A stretch of DNA of 64,000 bases from Hydrogenophilus sp. GTDB lineage: Bacteria; Pseudomonadota; Gammaproteobacteria; Burkholderiales; Thiobacillaceae. Below are positions 1 to 8,481 of the stretch, one piece after another (position 1 is the first letter of the stretch; each line of letters begins with the position of its first letter). The DNA lies in the NCBI GenBank assembly GCA_020725195.1, contig DYFL01000003.1, positions 1 through 64,000 of the forward strand, in the 5' to 3' direction. Position numbers and translations under genes: made by a program. Under the pieces are notes generated by a model. That model was not told where the DNA came from. It did not search any database and saw only the letters and a list, made by a program, of their open reading frames with translations.

Positions 1-1364
1 TGGAAGGCCTCGAAGAGGCGCTTGTGCATCCCGGGCTCGATGCCGGGGCCGGTGTCGCGCACGCTCGTCTGGGCGGCGCCTTCGGCGTTGACGAAGGTGC
101 GGATGGCGATGCGCCCGTCGCGGAGGTTCGCGGCGCACAGGGCCTCGGCGCTGTTGCGCAGCAGGTTGAGGAGCACCTGCTCGACGTGCACGCGGTCTGC
201 GATGACCGTGAGCGCGCCTGCCGCGAGATCCGTCTCGATCCGGAAGCCGTGCGTGCAGTCCTCGGCCTCGAGGAGGCCGACGGCGCTGTGCACCAGTTCG
301 TTGAGGTCCAGCGCGACGGCCTCGGTCCCGCCCTTGCGCAGGAAGGTGCGCAGGTGCTGGATGACCTGCGCCGCGTACTGGGCCTGCTTGACCGCCTGGT
401 CGAGGGCGTGCACGAGCTTGTCCTGGTCGCAGCCGCCGCCGGCGAGCAGGCGCCGGGCCGCCTCGCAATAGGCCATGACGGCCTGCAGAGGCTGGTTCAC
501 CTCGTGCGCAATGGAGCTGGCCAGGGTGCCCGCGGTCTGCAGCCGCTGCAGGTGCGCGAGCTCGTCGCGCCGGGCGGCGAGCTCGCGCTGGGCCTGCTTG
601 AGCTCGGTGATGTCCATGGCGATGACGTAGAAGCCGATCACCTCGCGTCCCTCCAGATGCGGCAGGAGGCGGACATACAGGTACCGCCGCGCGTCGCCGT
701 GGACGATGACGGTGCTCTCGTAGCTCTGCGGCACGCCGGTGAGCACGGCCGCCAGGCGCGGGCGGATCTCCTCGTAGAGCGCCTCGCCGAGGACCTCGCG
801 GATGGTCCGGCCGTACAGGTTTTCCGGGTCCAGGCCGAAGCACTCCAGGTAGCGGGCGTTGTTGAAGCGGTAGCGCAGGTCGCGGTCCACGTAGGCGAGC
901 AGGCCAGGCACGCCGTCGGCGACGAGCCTCAGGCGGGCCTCGGCCTCGCGCTTGCCGGCCATGAGCCGCTCTTCCCGCAGCACCCGCTCCACCACGGTGG
1001 GCAGCAGCTCCAGGTAACGGCGCTCGCTGTCCTTGACGAGGAAGTCGCGTGCGCCGCGCTTCATGGCCGCGACGGCCACGGCGGTGCTGTCGGCGCCGGT
1101 GAGCATGACCACCGGGACGCCGGGCTCATTGCGGTGGCCGGCGAGCGCCTGCAGGAATTCCAGGCCGTCGAGGTCGGGGAGGTGATAGTCGAGCAGGATC
1201 AGCGTCGGGGCGAGCTCCCGGGCGAGCCGCAGGCCCTCGGTGCCCGTGTCGCACTCGTGGATGGCGTATGCCGTGCCCGCCTCGCGCGAGAGCGCGCGCC
1301 GGCAGGCCAGGCGGTCCACCCGGTCGTCCTCGACGATGAGTACCTGCTGGCCGGGCGGGCTCAT
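1..1364 (-). CDS. Hybrid REC-PAS sensor histidine kinase (3' end outside window)
   Basis: Read on the minus strand from the ATG at 1364 with no stop before the window edge. The N-terminal ~120 residues form a receiver domain (VLIVEDD acidic pocket, LILLDYHLPDLDG phosphoacceptor region). A PAS domain follows at about 150-260, then a HisKA domain with the box SSIAHEVNQPLQ, then the start of the HATPase domain with N-box LNLLRNSAEAL and G1 box DTGPGIEPG. It is therefore a receiver-first hybrid kinase with no visible membrane segment, probably a cytoplasmic sensor that autophosphorylates and is itself modulated by phosphorylation. It lies 46 bp downstream of the single-domain receiver gene in the same direction, and that gene overlaps the CHASE3 kinase, so the three look like one relay operon. 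The signal sensed by the PAS domain cannot be told from sequence. The C-terminus is cut by the window. Confidence 0.9.
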   Translation of the reverse strand, partial: MSPPGQQVLIVEDDRVDRLACRRALSREAGTAYAIHECDTGTEGLRLARELAPTLILLDYHLPDLDGLEFLQALAGHRNEPGVPVVMLTGADSTAVAVAAMKRGARDFLVKDSERRYLELLPTVVERVLREERLMAGKREAEARLRLVADGVPGLLAYVDRDLRYRFNNARYLECFGLDPENLYGRTIREVLGEALYEEIRPRLAAVLTGVPQSYESTVIVHGDARRYLYVRLLPHLEGREVIGFYVIAMDITELKQAQRELAARRDELAHLQRLQTAGTLASSIAHEVNQPLQAVMAYCEAARRLLAGGGCDQDKLVHALDQAVKQAQYAAQVIQHLRTFLRKGGTEAVALDLNELVHSAVGLLEAEDCTHGFRIETDLAAGALTVIADRVHVEQVLLNLLRNSAEALCAANLRDGRIAIRTFVNAEGAAQTSVRDTGPGIEPGMHKRLFEAF

Positions 1365-1410
1365 GGCCTGGCGCCCCCCGCAATCGGCCCGCGGCGACGG
1401 GTCGCGTCGT

Positions 1411-1833
1411 TCATTCCGGCAGCTCGCTCAGCGTCCAGTAGGCGTCGATGGAGCGGATCAGCTCGACGAATTGCTGATAGTCCACGGGCTTGCGCATGTA
1501 GCCCGCGACACCGAGATTGAAGCTGTCCACCTTGTCCTGCTGCTCCGAAGAGGTGGTCAGCACCACCACGGGGATGCGCCTGAGCGCCGCGTCCGCCTTC
1601 ACCACCTGGAGGAACTCGATGCCGCTCATGACGGGCATGTTCAGGTCGAGCAGGATGATGCACGGCCGCTGCCCGCCGGCCCCGCGCAGGGCCTCCAGGG
1701 CCGCCTCGCCGTTCTCTACGTGCTCCAGCGGGTTGGCGACGTGCAGCTCCCTGAGCGCGCGCCGCACGGTCATGGCGTCCACCTGGTCGTCTTCCACGAG
1801 CAGGATCGGCTTGCTTGCATACTTCATGTTCAT
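1411..1833 (-). CDS. Single-domain response regulator (Rcp1-like receiver)
   Basis: 140 residues consisting of one receiver domain: acidic pair in LLVEDDQVDA near residue 15, phosphoacceptor Asp63 in LLDLNMPVMSG, conserved Thr in VVLTTS near 93 and Lys in MRKPVDY near 115. There is no output domain, so it would pass phosphate on or act by protein contact, as phytochrome-associated Rcp1-type receivers do. The start (MNMK) overlaps the stop of the upstream CHASE3 kinase by 4 bp, which suggests translational coupling. The hybrid kinase gene begins 46 bp after its stop. The natural inference is a relay from the CHASE3 kinase to this receiver, with the hybrid kinase as a second partner. The partnership is inferred from gene order only. 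Confidence 0.92.
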   Translation of the reverse strand: MNMKYASKPILLVEDDQVDAMTVRRALRELHVANPLEHVENGEAALEALRGAGGQRPCIILLDLNMPVMSGIEFLQVVKADAALRRIPVVVLTTSSEQQDKVDSFNLGVAGYMRKPVDYQQFVELIRSIDAYWTLSELPE

Positions 1834-3209
1834 TCCTCGATGCCTGGATGTGACGGCCCCGCCGTGCGCGGCAGGGTGAAATGAAAGGTGCTGCCCTGGC
1901 CGGGCGTGGACTCGATCCACACCTGCCCACCATACATCTCCACGATCTTCTTCACCAGCGCCAGGCCGACGCCGGTGCTCTCGACCCGGTCGCGCGGGGC
2001 CAGGGTCTGGAAGAGCTGGAACACCCGCTCGTGGTGCCGCGGCTCGATGCCCGGGCCGTTGTCCGTCACGCTGAAGCGCCAGGCATCGCGCTCCGGGGCG
2101 CAGCGGACCGCGACACGGCCTGCGGGCTTGTCCATATACTTGATCGCGTTCGAGATCAGGTTCTGGAACACCTGCCGGATGCGCGTCTTCTCGACCACGA
2201 CGGTGGGCAGCGGCCCCTGCACCGTCACGGCGATGTGCGCCGGCGGGGCGAGCGAGTCGATGACCTCGTGCACCAGCCGCTCGAGGTCGACGGGCGTCGC
2301 CTGCTCCCTGATGCGGCCGACGCGCGAATAGTCGAGGATGCCCTCGATCAGCCCGTCCATGCGCCGCACCCGGCTCACGATGAGCCGCAGGTGCTCCTTG
2401 CCCTCGTCGTCGAGCCGGTCGGCCTGATCCACGGTGAGCCAGTCCGCCAGCGAACCGATGGCGCGCAGCGGCGCCTTGAGGTCGTGCGAGACGACGTAGG
2501 CGAAGTTCTTCAGCTCCTCGTTGGCGGCCTCCAGCTCGTGGACCAGGTGCGCGAGCTCCGTCTCCTTCTGCCGGCGCTCGTGGATCTCCCGGCGGATGCC
2601 GAAGAACAGCACGGAGAGGAAGGCGAGCGAGGCCGCGAGGAGCAGGCCGAAGCCCAGCAGGGTGTCGTTGGCCTGGCCTTCGGCTTCTTGCCGCAGCCGG
2701 GCGAGCCGCGTGCCCTCCTCCGAGGCCATCAGCTTGGCCAGCTCCCGCAGCCGGCGCATCTCCTCGCGGCCGGGCCCCGTCAGCAGGCGCTCGCGCGCCG
2801 CCTCGTAGCCCTCGGCGCGGCGCGCCTCGAGCACCCAGTCGAGCAGCTTCATGCGCTCGGCGATGCGCTGTTCGAGCTCGTGGATGCGGCGGAGTTGCAG
2901 CGGATCGTCCGCCTTGTCCCGCCTGAGCTCGGACACGAGGCTGCGGATCTGCGCCACGGCCTGTTCGCGCCCCGCCAGGTCGATGGCCTCGCCCAGGATG
3001 ATGTAGCCGCGCTGCCGGCTCTCGGCCTCGTTCATGAGCGCGAGTATGCCTTCCAGGGCCGCCAGGGCCCGTTCGGACCGGTAGGCCGCGTTCGAGGTCT
3101 CGATGAAGCCCGTCGTCGCGCGATAGGCGAGCGCCCCCGTGAGGGCCAGGGTCGCCAGCGCAAAGGCGAACCCCGCCAGCACTTTGATCTCGACGGACCA
3201 TTTCTTCAC
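1830..3209 (-). CDS. CHASE3-type transmembrane sensor histidine kinase
   Basis: 459 residues. A first membrane helix lies at about 7-28, followed by an extracytoplasmic helical region with the CHASE3 hallmark (NEAESRQRGYIILG near 70-85), a second membrane helix at about 185-207, a short coiled coil, a HisKA domain with H-box VVSHDLKAPLRAIG, and a HATPase domain with N-box QNLISNAIKY and G1 box DNGPGIEPR. This layout is that of phytochrome-like or CHASE3 kinases that signal to small receivers, and such a receiver starts within the last 4 bp of this gene. CHASE3 ligands are generally unknown. The start MKKWSVEIKV directly precedes the first membrane helix. The upstream 240 bp separate it from the tRNA-Arg region and should hold its promoter, but I saw no clear promoter boxes. 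Confidence 0.92.
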   Translation of the reverse strand: MKKWSVEIKVLAGFAFALATLALTGALAYRATTGFIETSNAAYRSERALAALEGILALMNEAESRQRGYIILGEAIDLAGREQAVAQIRSLVSELRRDKADDPLQLRRIHELEQRIAERMKLLDWVLEARRAEGYEAARERLLTGPGREEMRRLRELAKLMASEEGTRLARLRQEAEGQANDTLLGFGLLLAASLAFLSVLFFGIRREIHERRQKETELAHLVHELEAANEELKNFAYVVSHDLKAPLRAIGSLADWLTVDQADRLDDEGKEHLRLIVSRVRRMDGLIEGILDYSRVGRIREQATPVDLERLVHEVIDSLAPPAHIAVTVQGPLPTVVVEKTRIRQVFQNLISNAIKYMDKPAGRVAVRCAPERDAWRFSVTDNGPGIEPRHHERVFQLFQTLAPRDRVESTGVGLALVKKIVEMYGGQVWIESTPGQGSTFHFTLPRTAGPSHPGIEE

Positions 3210-3446
3210 GGTGTGAATACCCCTGGGTTGGGTGTGGTGGTGATGCGGCGCCCCGGACGCTCGTCCGGGCAGATGCGCTTGGGCTCCCGGGAGCGATTGG
3301 ACCGGCCGAATGTAAACGGTATCGGCGCCCCCGGCAATTGACCTGGGTCAAGTACGGGAGGGCCGGAGCGCCGTCAATCGGCACAACGACCGTAGAAGGC
3401 CATGGAATGGTTTTTAGAGTGGCAACATGGCGGCAATGGCCGCAAA

Positions 3447-3480
3447 AAGGCAAGGGCTTACTTTCGTAAGCCCTTGCCTT
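3447..3480 (-). terminator. Intrinsic terminator after tRNA-Arg
   Basis: A 15-bp perfect hairpin (AAGGCAAGGGCTTAC and its complement, loop of 4) is followed on the minus strand by a T-run (positions 3446-3444). It lies 6 bp past the tRNA end and is the obvious factor-independent terminator of the tRNA transcript. A-rich and T-rich flanks on both sides would let it work in either direction. Confidence 0.85.
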
Positions 3481-3485
3481 TTAGT

Positions 3486-3562
3486 TGGCGCGCCCGGAGC
3501 GATTCGAACGCCCGACCCCCTGGTTCGTAGCCAGGTACTCTATCCAACTGAGCTACGGGCGC
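3486..3562 (-). tRNA. tRNA-Arg (anticodon ACG)
   Basis: A cloverleaf can be drawn on the minus strand. The acceptor stem GCGCCCG pairs with CGGGCGC, the discriminator is G, and CCA is encoded. The D-arm is GCTC..GAGT, the anticodon loop is CTACGAA giving anticodon ACG (A34 normally edited to inosine, reading CGU/CGC/CGA), and the T-arm contains GTTCGAATC. Length is 77 nt including CCA. It is followed by a strong hairpin with a T-run. No integrase gene or duplicated 3' tRNA end is visible nearby, so there is no sign that it serves as an integration site. Confidence 0.97.
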
Positions 3563-3789
3563 GGAGAAGCGCGAATTATATAGAAAAATGCGCCCCTCGC
3601 AAACGCTATTTCCGAGGGCGGGGCGAGGTCCCCTCGGGCCGTGAGCGGGCCCCCTCTCCCGCCATCGCCCGGCTGCCGCCCGCAGCCCTTATCGTTCCGG
3701 GTTGAACTATGCTGAGACGGAGTCGGGCCGCAGGGGCCTCGTCCCCGCCGGACGCGACCGCCACAGATCACTTGCGAAAGGGCATAGCC

Positions 3790-4458
3790 ATGGAGCACAC
3801 CGTCACCCTGCTCATGAGCCAGTTCGTCACCCACGACGTGAAGCGCCTTATCGTCAGCAGGCCGGAAGGCTTCGCCTTCGTCCCCGGCGAGGGCGTGGAG
3901 CTCGCGATCGACCGGCCCGGCCTGAGCGACCGGGGCCGCCCGTTCACCCCCACCAGCCTGGCCGCCGACCGGGTGCTGGAATTCACCATCAAGGCCTACC
4001 CGGACCACCCCGACAGCGTGACCCGGGCGCTGCACGCGCTGGAGCCCGGCGCCGGGCTGCGGATGTCCGACCCCTTCGGCACCATCCGCTACCGGGGCCC
4101 CGGCACCTTCATCGCCGGCGGCGCCGGCATCACGCCGTTTCTCGCCATCCTGCGCGAGCTGGCGCGCACGGGCAGTCTCGACGGGCATGCGCTGATCTAC
4201 TCGAACAAGACCCCGGCCGACATCATCTGCGAGAAGGAGCTGCGCCACCTGCTGGGGGCGCGCTGCCTCCTCACCTGCACCCAGGGCGCGGCGCCGGGCC
4301 ATGGGCACCGGCGCGTCGATCGGGCCTTCCTGCAGGAAAGCATCGCGGACTTCGGCCAGCACTTCTATGTCTGCGGGCCGCCCGCCTTCACGGAGGCGGT
4401 GAACGGGGCCTTGCGCGCGCTGGGCGCCGCCCCGGACAGCCTGGTGTTCGAGGCCTGA
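3790..4458 (+). CDS. FAD/NAD(P)-binding flavodoxin reductase-like protein
   Basis: 222 residues in the ferredoxin-NADP reductase fold. An N-terminal FAD-binding beta barrel carries the flavin motif RPFTPTS near 55-61. The C-terminal nucleotide domain has GGAGITPF near 115-122 and ends with YVCGPPAF, the usual CGP signature. There is no iron-sulfur domain and no signal peptide, so it should be a small cytoplasmic flavoprotein moving electrons between NAD(P)H and an unknown carrier. The start at 3790 is preferred over an in-frame ATG 81 bp upstream because the fold begins here and a purine-rich AAAGGG lies about 8 bp before it. It is convergent with the universal stress gene, from which it is separated by 14 bp. 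The physiological partner is not evident. Confidence 0.88.
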   Translation: MEHTVTLLMSQFVTHDVKRLIVSRPEGFAFVPGEGVELAIDRPGLSDRGRPFTPTSLAADRVLEFTIKAYPDHPDSVTRALHALEPGAGLRMSDPFGTIRYRGPGTFIAGGAGITPFLAILRELARTGSLDGHALIYSNKTPADIICEKELRHLLGARCLLTCTQGAAPGHGHRRVDRAFLQESIADFGQHFYVCGPPAFTEAVNGALRALGAAPDSLVFEA

Positions 4459-4464
4459 GAGCCG

Positions 4465-4487
4465 ATCGCGGCCTACACGGCCGCGAT
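4465..4487. terminator. Hairpin between convergent genes
   Basis: A perfect 9-bp inverted repeat (ATCGCGGCC, loop of 5, GGCCGCGAT) lies just past the stop of the reductase gene and overlaps the last codons of the universal stress gene on the other strand. It could end transcription from both sides, although no T-run follows. Confidence 0.5.
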
Positions 4488-4826
4488 GCTGGCCAGCACC
4501 CCGACGGGCTGCTTCAGCGAGTGGATGGGGACACCCTTGTCCCAGCTCTTCAGGGTATCGATGAGGATGAGGTCCACGCCCCGGTGCCGCCTGGCGTAAT
4601 CGAGCACGGCCGGGCTCATCCGGCCGACCGCCCTGACCAGGCGAAAGTCCACGCACGCCCCCTGCAGCCTCTCCAGGAAGCGGGCCAGGGCCTCCGGGAC
4701 TTCATCCCTGGCCTCCACGACCAGGATGTCGATCCGGCATTTCAGATGCGCGCAGAGCGCATAGGCCGAGTTCAGTACGGCCTTCTTCAGCCTGCTGCCG
4801 TTCAGGGCGATCAGCACGTGCATCAT
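4473..4826 (-). CDS. Universal stress protein (UspA family), divergent
   Basis: 117 residues starting at MMHVLIALNGS. The N-terminal beta strand and the following helix match the UspA fold (HVLIALNGSRLKKAVLNSAY). The central part has VDLILIDTL, and the C-terminal half lacks the clear ATP-binding G-x2-G-x9-G(S/T) motif of UspA, so nucleotide binding is doubtful. A longer reading frame begins 57 bp upstream, but a good ribosome site (AAGGAG) sits just before position 4826, which sets the start. It lies 43 bp downstream of rpoS on the same strand and so may be co-expressed with the stationary-phase sigma factor, which would fit a stress role. That link is inferred from order only. Confidence 0.78.
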   Translation of the reverse strand: MMHVLIALNGSRLKKAVLNSAYALCAHLKCRIDILVVEARDEVPEALARFLERLQGACVDFRLVRAVGRMSPAVLDYARRHRGVDLILIDTLKSWDKGVPIHSLKQPVGVLASIAAV

Positions 4827-4869
4827 GGCGGGGCTCCTTGAAGGGTTGCTTCGACCTCGGGGGGTCTCC

Positions 4870-5811
4870 TTAGAGGAGCGCACTGCGGGTCAGTTTGTTC
4901 CGCCCGAGGATCCGGGTGAGGCCCTGCAGGGCCTCCAGCTGGATCTGCCGCACCCGTTCCCGGGTCACCTTGAGCACCTCGGCCAGCTCCTCCAGGGTCG
5001 CCGCGTCCTGGCTGTCGAGGCCGAAGCGCCGCTCGATCACCATGCGGTGCTTCTCGGGCAGCTCGGCGAGCCAGTCCTGCACGAGCTCTCCGACCTCGGC
5101 CACGGCGAGCATCTCCTCGGGCAGCTCGGCATGCTCGTCGGGAAGGGCATCGGCGATGGTGAGCGTGGGGTCGACGGCCAGCGGGGCATCCAGCGAGGCC
5201 ATGCGGTCGTTGAGGCGCAGCATGCGCTCCACCTCCTGCACCGTCCTGCCGGTGTGGGCGGCGATCTCCTCGGCCCCCGCGTCGGGCACGCCGTGCGATT
5301 GCAGATGCCGCTGGGCGCGCAGATAGCCGTTGAGCTCCTTGACCACGTGCACGGGCAGGCGGATGGTGCGCGACTGGTTCATGATCGCCCGCTCGATGTT
5401 CTGGCGGATCCACCAGGTGGCGTAGGTGGAGAAGCGGAAGCCGCGCTCGGGGTCGAACTTCTCCAGGGCGTGCATGAGCCCCAGGTTGCCCTCCTCGATC
5501 AGGTCCAGGAGCGTGAGCCCGCGGTTGAGGTAGTGCTTGGCGATGTTCACCACCAGGCGCAGGTTGTGCTGGATCATCCTCTGGCGCGCCTCGTGGTCGC
5601 CGGCCGCGACCCGCTGTGCCAGACTGCGCTCCTGCGCGCTCGTGAGCAGCGGCGTCCTGCCGATCTCGTTGAGGTAGAGCTGGGTGATGTCGCGGACGTC
5701 GTCGTCCTCCCACTCCGCCTCCGCTTCCGCCTCTGCCGCCCCGGCCGGCTCGCGCACGCCGGGACCCTCGTATTCTTCCGTTTCCGTATTGACCAGGTCG
5801 CCGAGTTCCAT
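4870..5811 (-). CDS. rpoS: RNA polymerase sigma factor RpoS
   Basis: 313 residues, close to the usual 310-340 of RpoS. It has sigma70 region 1.2 ([16 protein letters not shown]), region 2 with [18 protein letters not shown] for core binding and -10 recognition, region 3, and region 4 with the helix-turn-helix [16 protein letters not shown]. The acidic N-terminus and the missing region 1.1 fit RpoS rather than RpoD. The start at [10 protein letters not shown] is chosen because AGGGAGAAC lies immediately upstream, although the frame is open for 13 more codons. It directs general stress and stationary-phase transcription. The usual gammaproteobacterial neighbour nlpD is absent. Instead an unknown 112-residue protein precedes it by 35 bp and a universal stress gene follows. 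Confidence 0.93.
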   Translation of the reverse strand: MELGDLVNTETEEYEGPGVREPAGAAEAEAEAEWEDDDVRDITQLYLNEIGRTPLLTSAQERSLAQRVAAGDHEARQRMIQHNLRLVVNIAKHYLNRGLTLLDLIEEGNLGLMHALEKFDPERGFRFSTYATWWIRQNIERAIMNQSRTIRLPVHVVKELNGYLRAQRHLQSHGVPDAGAEEIAAHTGRTVQEVERMLRLNDRMASLDAPLAVDPTLTIADALPDEHAELPEEMLAVAEVGELVQDWLAELPEKHRMVIERRFGLDSQDAATLEELAEVLKVTRERVRQIQLEALQGLTRILGRNKLTRSALL

Positions 5812-5846
5812 GTTCTCCCTCCTGAAGGATGCCTGCGGCACGGCGC

Positions 5847-6185
5847 TCAAGCGCCGTACCCGGACAGACCGCGCCCGGCCGCGCCGGCGGCCCCCGCCGG
5901 GGGCATGGGCGACATGCCGGCCCCCTCCCCGGTGCGGCGGGGGGCCAGGGCCCTGAACCGCTCCAGATTGGTCTCCGCCTCGCGCCTGCGCTTGAACGGT
6001 CCGCGGAACACGGCCTTCTCGTCGTAGCTGCCGGCCTCGCTCCCGGGCGGCCAGGACACGACGTAATAGCCCGTGGCCAGGGGCAGGGCGTCCCGCCGGC
6101 GGTAGGTCCGCTGGTAGGACTCGGCATCGATCAGCCGGAATCCCTCCGAGACGAAGACGACCTGCATCTCGCTGTACTGTTCCAT
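5847..6185 (-). CDS. Hypothetical protein upstream of rpoS
   Basis: 112 residues that I do not recognise. The start is supported by GGAGGGATC directly before ATG. The first ~75 residues are mixed alpha/beta and rich in aromatic residues ([19 protein letters not shown]), and the last ~30 are low-complexity Pro/Gly/Ala. No signal peptide or membrane helix is visible. It reads in the same direction as rpoS and ends 35 bp before it, so the two are probably co-transcribed. The 150 bp upstream contain short GTATCCC / GGGGTAT inverted elements that may be promoter or operator sequences. No function is assigned. Confidence 0.7.
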   Translation of the reverse strand: MEQYSEMQVVFVSEGFRLIDAESYQRTYRRRDALPLATGYYVVSWPPGSEAGSYDEKAVFRGPFKRRREAETNLERFRALAPRRTGEGAGMSPMPPAGAAGAAGRGLSGYGA

Positions 6186-6338
6186 GATCCCTCCTCCTGC
6201 CGTTTGTGGCCGATTCCGAACGGGACGGCTCCCCCTCCTGACCGCGGCCAGGGATACAAAGCTATACCCCTCCCGGGAGCAGCGGAATCCGTAGGGATAC
6301 TTAAGGAGATGGATATAGGCGGCCGCCGGCGCGGCGCC

Positions 6339-6980
6339 TCAGCGGGGGTCGGGCTCCGCGGGCGGGAAGTCCCCGGGGGAGGCGGCGCAGCAGGCCGCGC
6401 AGGCGATGAGGTCGGGCAGCCGGGCGGCGCCCATCTTGTGCATGAGGTTGGTGCGGTGGACCTCCACGGTGCGGTGGCTGATGCCGAGCCGCCGGGCGAT
6501 CTCCTTGCTCGACAGGCCCGTGACGACGAGGGCCATGACCTCCCGCTCGCGCTCGCTGAGCTGCGCATAGCGCGCCCGGATCGCGCGCCGGTCGGCCCCC
6601 TCCAGGCGGCGCTTCGCGTCGAGCTCCAGGGCATTCTTGACCCGTGCGACGAGGACCTTTCCGGCCACCGGCTTTTCCAGGAAATCCACCGCCCCGGCGC
6701 GGGTGACCCGCACGGCCGTGGGGATGTCGCCGTGGCCGGTGAGAAAGACCACCGGCAGATCGATGCCGGAGGCGGCCAGCGCCGCCTGGAGCTCGGGGCC
6801 GGTCATGCCGGGCATGGCCACGTCCAGCAGCAGGCAGCCCGGCTGGCCCGCCACGCAGGAGGCGAGAAAGTCCTCGGCGCGGGCATAGGCCTGCACCCGC
6901 AGGCCGGCGGCCTGCAGGAGCCCGGAGAGCGCGTCGCGCACGTCCGCGTCGTCGTCGACGAGGTGGACGGTCTGGTTCAT
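6339..6980 (-). CDS. FixJ-type response regulator (REC-LuxR)
   Basis: 213 residues. The N-terminal receiver has acidic residues DDD at 9-11, phosphoacceptor Asp53 (LLDVAMPGMTG), and the FLTGHGDIPTAV and FLEKPV stretches typical of FixJ/TtrR/NodW regulators. A LuxR-type helix-turn-helix follows (LSEREREVMALVVTGLSSKE then RTVEVHRTNLMHKM, about 140-185). A Cys-rich C-terminal tail (CAACCAAS) is unusual and could be redox sensitive. The start ATG overlaps the stop of the upstream PAS kinase by 4 bp, so the pair is translationally coupled. The genes lie beside the tetrathionate operon, but TtrRS is encoded separately on the far side of it, so this pair probably answers another signal. Confidence 0.92.
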   Translation of the reverse strand: MNQTVHLVDDDADVRDALSGLLQAAGLRVQAYARAEDFLASCVAGQPGCLLLDVAMPGMTGPELQAALAASGIDLPVVFLTGHGDIPTAVRVTRAGAVDFLEKPVAGKVLVARVKNALELDAKRRLEGADRRAIRARYAQLSEREREVMALVVTGLSSKEIARRLGISHRTVEVHRTNLMHKMGAARLPDLIACAACCAASPGDFPPAEPDPR

Positions 6981-8188
6981 GGCGCGAACGGCAGGGTGAA
7001 GTGGAAGCGGCCGCCGGGGTTGTGCGCCTCGGCCCACAGCCTGCCGTGGTGGGCCTCCACCAGGCTGCGGCAGATGCGCAGCCCGACGCCGAGGCCGTAG
7101 GGCTTGCTGGTGTAGAAGGGCTCGAAGAGCCTGGCCGCGCCTTCGGCGCTGAGCCCGAGGCCGCTGTCCTCGACGCTGACCCGGGCCATGTCCCCGGCCT
7201 GGCGGGTCCGGATGGCGATGCTCCCCGCCTTCATCCCGGCGTCGCGGATGGCGTCGATGCCGTTGCGGATCAGGTTGAGCAGGACCTGCTCGATCTGGAC
7301 CTCGACGGCCATGACCGGGGCCAGCGGCTCGGCGAGGTCGAGCTCGATGGCGATGCCCCGGCTGCGGGCCCGCGGCGCGATCAGCTCCTTGACGCTGCGC
7401 ACGATGGCGTTCAGATCGGCCGGCTGCGGGTCGATGCGGCCGCGGTTGACGAAGTTGCGCAGGTGCCGGATGGTGTCGCCCGCGCGCAGGGCCTGCCGTT
7501 CGATCTGTTCCAGGCTGCGGCGCAGCTGCGCCGGGTCCGGCGCCGCCTGCTCCAGCTGCTGCAGGCCCGCCGCGCCGTAGCTCGCGATCGCCGTCAGCGG
7601 CTGGTTGATCTCGTGGGCGAGCATGGTGGCCAGCTCCCCCGCGGTCTGCAGGCGGTGGGCGTGCGACAGCTCCTCCAGATGGCGGCGGACCTGTTCCTCG
7701 GCCCGGCGCTGCTCGGTGATGTCGATGCCGGTGCCGATGACGTATTCGACCCGGCCCCGGGCGTCGGCGAGGGGGGTGCCGTTCCAGCAGATGAGCCGCT
7801 GGCCGCCGTCGCGCTGCCGCAGGCGGGCCTCGATGTGGACCGCCTCCTGCCCCTCCAGCAGGGCCTCGAAGAGCCGCCGCAGCTCCGCGACCTCGTCCGC
7901 CGGGATGAGGAGGTCCCAGACGCTGCGGCCGCGCACCGCCTCCGTGCTCCAGCCCGAGGCCCGCTCGCAGGCGCGGTTGAAGCGGATCACGCGCCCCTCG
8001 CGGTCCAGGACGATGACCAGGGCGGCGACGGTCTCCAGGATCGCATTGATGAAGTCCTTGCTGCGGATCTCCACACAGTCCGTGACCCCGCATTCGGCGA
8101 TCTCGCCGAGGAAGTCGTGCGGGGCGGGCCGCGGGGCGGCTGCCTCCGGCCTGTTCGGCCGGCGCGCCTGCGCTTTCACGGTAGGCAT
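6977..8188 (-). CDS. FixL-like PAS sensor histidine kinase
   Basis: About 403 residues with no membrane segment. A PAS domain lies at about 40-160 (FINAILETVAALVIVLD onward, ending in the PAC motif YVIGTGIDITEQ). A HisKA domain with H-box LAHEINQPLTAIA and a HATPase domain (LNLIRNGIDAIRD, DSGLGLSAEG) follow. It resembles FixL/DctS-type kinases and is coupled to the FixJ-type regulator. The frame is open further upstream, but AGGAGG sits at the right distance (about 9 nt) for the ATG at 8188 and too close for the one at 8194, so 8188 is preferred. I see no clear haem-binding His signature, so oxygen sensing cannot be claimed. Confidence 0.9.
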   Translation of the reverse strand: MPTVKAQARRPNRPEAAAPRPAPHDFLGEIAECGVTDCVEIRSKDFINAILETVAALVIVLDREGRVIRFNRACERASGWSTEAVRGRSVWDLLIPADEVAELRRLFEALLEGQEAVHIEARLRQRDGGQRLICWNGTPLADARGRVEYVIGTGIDITEQRRAEEQVRRHLEELSHAHRLQTAGELATMLAHEINQPLTAIASYGAAGLQQLEQAAPDPAQLRRSLEQIERQALRAGDTIRHLRNFVNRGRIDPQPADLNAIVRSVKELIAPRARSRGIAIELDLAEPLAPVMAVEVQIEQVLLNLIRNGIDAIRDAGMKAGSIAIRTRQAGDMARVSVEDSGLGLSAEGAARLFEPFYTSKPYGLGVGLRICRSLVEAHHGRLWAEAHNPGGRFHFTLPFAP

Positions 8189-8370
8189 CGGCATTCCCCT
8201 CCTGTTTGTGATGTGGCGATCCTGGCCGAGCCGGCTCGCCGGAGACAAAAATACCATTGAAAAGCCGATCTTCGCCACCCCGGGCGGAGGCCGGCAGCGG
8301 GGGGGGCTTGTAACGGACATGGCGATTTGGCCACCCCACAGGATGTAACGCCTTCCCGCCATGTCCGTTT

Positions 8371-8411
8371 CCCTCACCCCTAACCTTCTCCCGCAAAGGG
8401 GGAGAGGGTGA
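8371..8411. repeat. Dispersed GC-rich repeat, copy A (truncated)
   Basis: CCCTCACCCCT followed by a CTCCC/GGGAG hairpin and ending GAGGGTGA. It shares the CCCTCACCCCT and CTCTCCCC-like stem with copies at 28469-28526, 53257-53314 and 58655-58716. It is always intergenic. A short hairpin element of this sort is a common bacterial interspersed repeat with no coding potential. Confidence 0.65.
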
Positions 8412-8481
8412 TGCGGTCTCGCTGCGCGAGTTTCACGGTAACGTTCGGCTGCTTTCCAGCGCGTCCGGCTCGACACAATCC

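Noticed and set aside
24-1520. 498-residue plus-strand open frame
   Set aside because: Antisense to the REC-PAS kinase; low-complexity Ala/Arg/Gly composition and no domain. The minus-strand frame has clear kinase motifs.
3486-3562. tRNA-Arg as an attachment site for an integrated element
   Set aside because: No integrase nearby and no repeated 3' tRNA end found in the window by eye.
3427-3705. 92-residue plus-strand ORF containing GAPGAIRTPDPLVRSQVL
   Set aside because: It is the well-known false translation across a tRNA gene (here tRNA-Arg, antisense); no separate coding evidence.
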